Shown here in pieces: positions 62,075-64,000 of a stretch of DNA of 64,000 bases. The DNA is from Myxocyprinus asiaticus (taxonomy: Eukaryota > Chordata > Actinopteri > Cypriniformes > Catostomidae), in assembly GCF_019703515.2 (NCBI RefSeq), contig NC_059362.1, positions 28,598,326 through 28,662,325 on the forward strand, read 5' to 3'. Made by a program: the position numbers and the translations under genes. The notes below the pieces were generated by a model, which saw nothing but the letters and a program-made list of their open reading frames with translations, was not told where the DNA came from and did not search any database. Every line of letters begins with the position of its first letter. Position 1 is the first letter of the stretch.

Positions 62075-64000
62075 ATGTCTCATGATTTAGCATAATATTA
62101 CACGGTAAATGATACGGCCTAACCAAAGCAGCAATTCAATGGAGTTGAACAGCATCTAGTTAGATGTACAACAGTGAGGTTGGACTAATCTTTTGATGAG
62201 CTGAACTGTATCATCTCACCTGTGATGTAAGCATCTGCATTTAAAAAAAAAAAAAACATCTGATTTCCTCTCTAACCTCTGTCTGCATGATTGAGCAATC
62301 ACTGCATGAATCATCAACAAGGACAGTTAGGAGGAATAAAAAAAAAGAGCTAGCTAGCTACTAATCTCTTTTAACAGCTGTGATCATACATCATAACAAA
62401 CACGTTAAAATTTCCTTGGTATTTCGGTGGGACACATGACAAGCTCACACACAGCTGGCACTCTTGGGTAAAAATCAATACCAGCAGATGATTTTTCATG
62501 CATTGCTCTGACTTATTAATAATGTGTAGTGTGATAGAGGCATGTTCTTTGGTGTAATCAAGTATTTCTGGCTCATTGAGAGTGATGTGGCCATTGAAGT
62601 GGCCAATCTAATGAGATCTTTTTATCAAGACCAATGAAAGCTGACAACTGAGCCTGTGTCAACAGAAATGATTGACAGAACAGCCAAGAGAGAGGAAAGA
62701 AAGAGGAAGAAAAAAGATGTTCTCCCTCTCTCTCTCTCTCTCACATAACTGACAAGTATTCAGTCTAATGCACAGTATGCAGAAATGTGACTGAGACATT
62801 AAACAGGAAAACTGCTCTATCCACTCACATCAGGAAATGCACTGACATTTCCGAAACACATTTACCAGTATGCCTATTTTACAAACAGCAAGCACTATCA
62901 CCTATAAATAAACAGAGATAAAATGCTCAGCACACATACACACAAGGCCCTTTTAAAAGGTTCCATTCAACTAAACAAGGCCACATTCCCTGAAAATAAA
63001 AGGACGACATTGTGTTTGTGGTATTGATTTGCATGGACGTTCTGCTGGAGCTGCTCTCATGGTCTCCACAATCAAAAAATAAGCTGGATTTATACGATTC
63101 AAGCTCAGACTGCAGAAAATATTTGTAGGCAACAGCACAGAGGGAAAGACTACTGATTTAATCACAGCAGGTCACAAAGTTGCTACCCTGTTGTTAGCTG
63201 TTTGTAGGGGTTCCTATAGTATCCAGCTGTATCAGAAGGCGGATCACATGAACTCCATTGTAATCACTCAAATTGGTATTCAATTTGCATTACTGCTTAG
63301 CATAAAATTATACTGTTCATATTGGTTGCAACCAATTGCTGTTACTTATCATGCCTTAAACTCTTTTTGAAAATTCTTATTTTTAATTTGTGGCGAATTT
63401 GCAAATAAAATAGTTTGCTGAAAATGTTTGCCAGAAGTATGCAGCTCTTTGCTGGTATGGTGAACCTGTAACAACCCTTTTGTAAACAATGGACAGTAAA
63501 GGGGTGGTCACACTAGGATTTAAGCACGCAATTGTTTTTCGTACAACGCAACAGACCATGATGTCACACGAGAGGACTTCTTGTGTAAGTAAATAATACA
63601 TCACAAATAACAAATAATTTTATATTAAAAATGTTAAAATATATATTGTCTACTCACTTTCCTGCAACAATAAAACACACAGCTTTAAAATATGTATTCT
63701 CTGTATTGAGCCAAGAGGTCAGTATGTTTCATGAACTAACAAATTCAATTAAATAATTGTTAATTAATCAATTTAAACTATTGTTTACCAAGGGTTTGCC
63801 ACAACTGCCTGCGACAAATTTGCCACGAAATGTTTGTCACAAAGCTCATTTTCATGGGAAAATATAAACTTGTAAACTTGAATAAACAATGTTCTCCAGA
63901 AACATGCTACAGGGGTTTGCCAGACGTTCTGTCACTGCAAATTGCTGTCAGTGTGTGTACATAACTTATGCACATTCCAGGTTCAATACAAGTTAATCTC
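62075..64000. other. Non-coding, (CT)n tract only
   Basis: A GA/CT-rich patch is at 62685-62745. No exon, terminal repeat pair or RNA feature is recognisable up to the repeat start at about 63974. Confidence 0.5.

Overview
The window is nuclear DNA from a teleost fish, most likely a cypriniform. It carries one recognisable host gene with small exons in long introns. The rest is dominated by Tc1-like transposons, hAT-type and foldback MITEs, tRNA-derived SINEs and one long LINE. These include repeat types I associate with cyprinid genomes: the 'TTCACCCAAAAATGAAAATTC' type, the CCAGCTGGTC type and the ACCATGGTAC type. The species assignment is an inference; no database search was possible.

Host gene. 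Thirteen coding exons on the minus strand, from the start codon at 41096 down to 1570, encode about 1,402 residues of a SIPA1L-family Rap GTPase-activating protein. The best match by recall is SIPA1L1/SPAR (sipa1l1). Every exon junction I placed has AG/GT borders and the reading phase is continuous through all 13. In order they give: the Ser-rich N-terminus (39596-41096); the RapGAP region including the catalytic Asn thumb in a GNDIV motif (38406-38536, 37076-37264, 36787-36961, 32110-32213, 31853-32010, 24129-24708); the PDZ domain (22703-22977); and the Ser/Pro-rich region (20524-20814, 19850-20002, 19197-19306, 7061-7158, 1570-2012). The C-terminal exons, including the family's coiled coil, lie beyond position 1. 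The promoter and upstream 5' UTR exons lie at unknown positions to the right of 41145.

Repeats by region. 1-7 kb: a pseudo-exon, a foldback element split by a hAT-like insertion, and an intact Tc1 element with a complete 340-residue transposase. 8.5-10.6 kb: a dispersed repeat interrupted by a deleted Sleeping Beauty-type Tc1 element. 12.4-18.4 kb: a full-length but mutated LINE with an 11-bp target duplication. 27.5-30.4 kb: two decayed Tc1 elements beside TA/CA microsatellites. 33.5-35.6 kb: a Sleeping Beauty-type Tc1 element with a SINE inserted in its terminal repeat. 38.6-39.4 kb: one MITE inside another. 42.6-45.9 kb: a 3.2-kb near-palindrome. 46-47.7 kb: another Tc1 element carrying a SINE. 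51-55.6 kb: a hAT MITE, then three elements nested one inside the other. 57.4-59.2 kb: a retroelement tail split by a BED-finger hAT element.

The non-host open reading frames are almost all transposon proteins or fall inside repeats. The regions 41.15-42.6 kb and 59.2-64 kb contain no gene I can support. I found no CRISPR array, operon, bacterial gene or functional RNA gene. The most unusual structures are the long inverted repeat at 42.6-45.9 kb, the two Tc1 elements split by the same SINE family with exact target duplications, and the intact Tc1 transposase.
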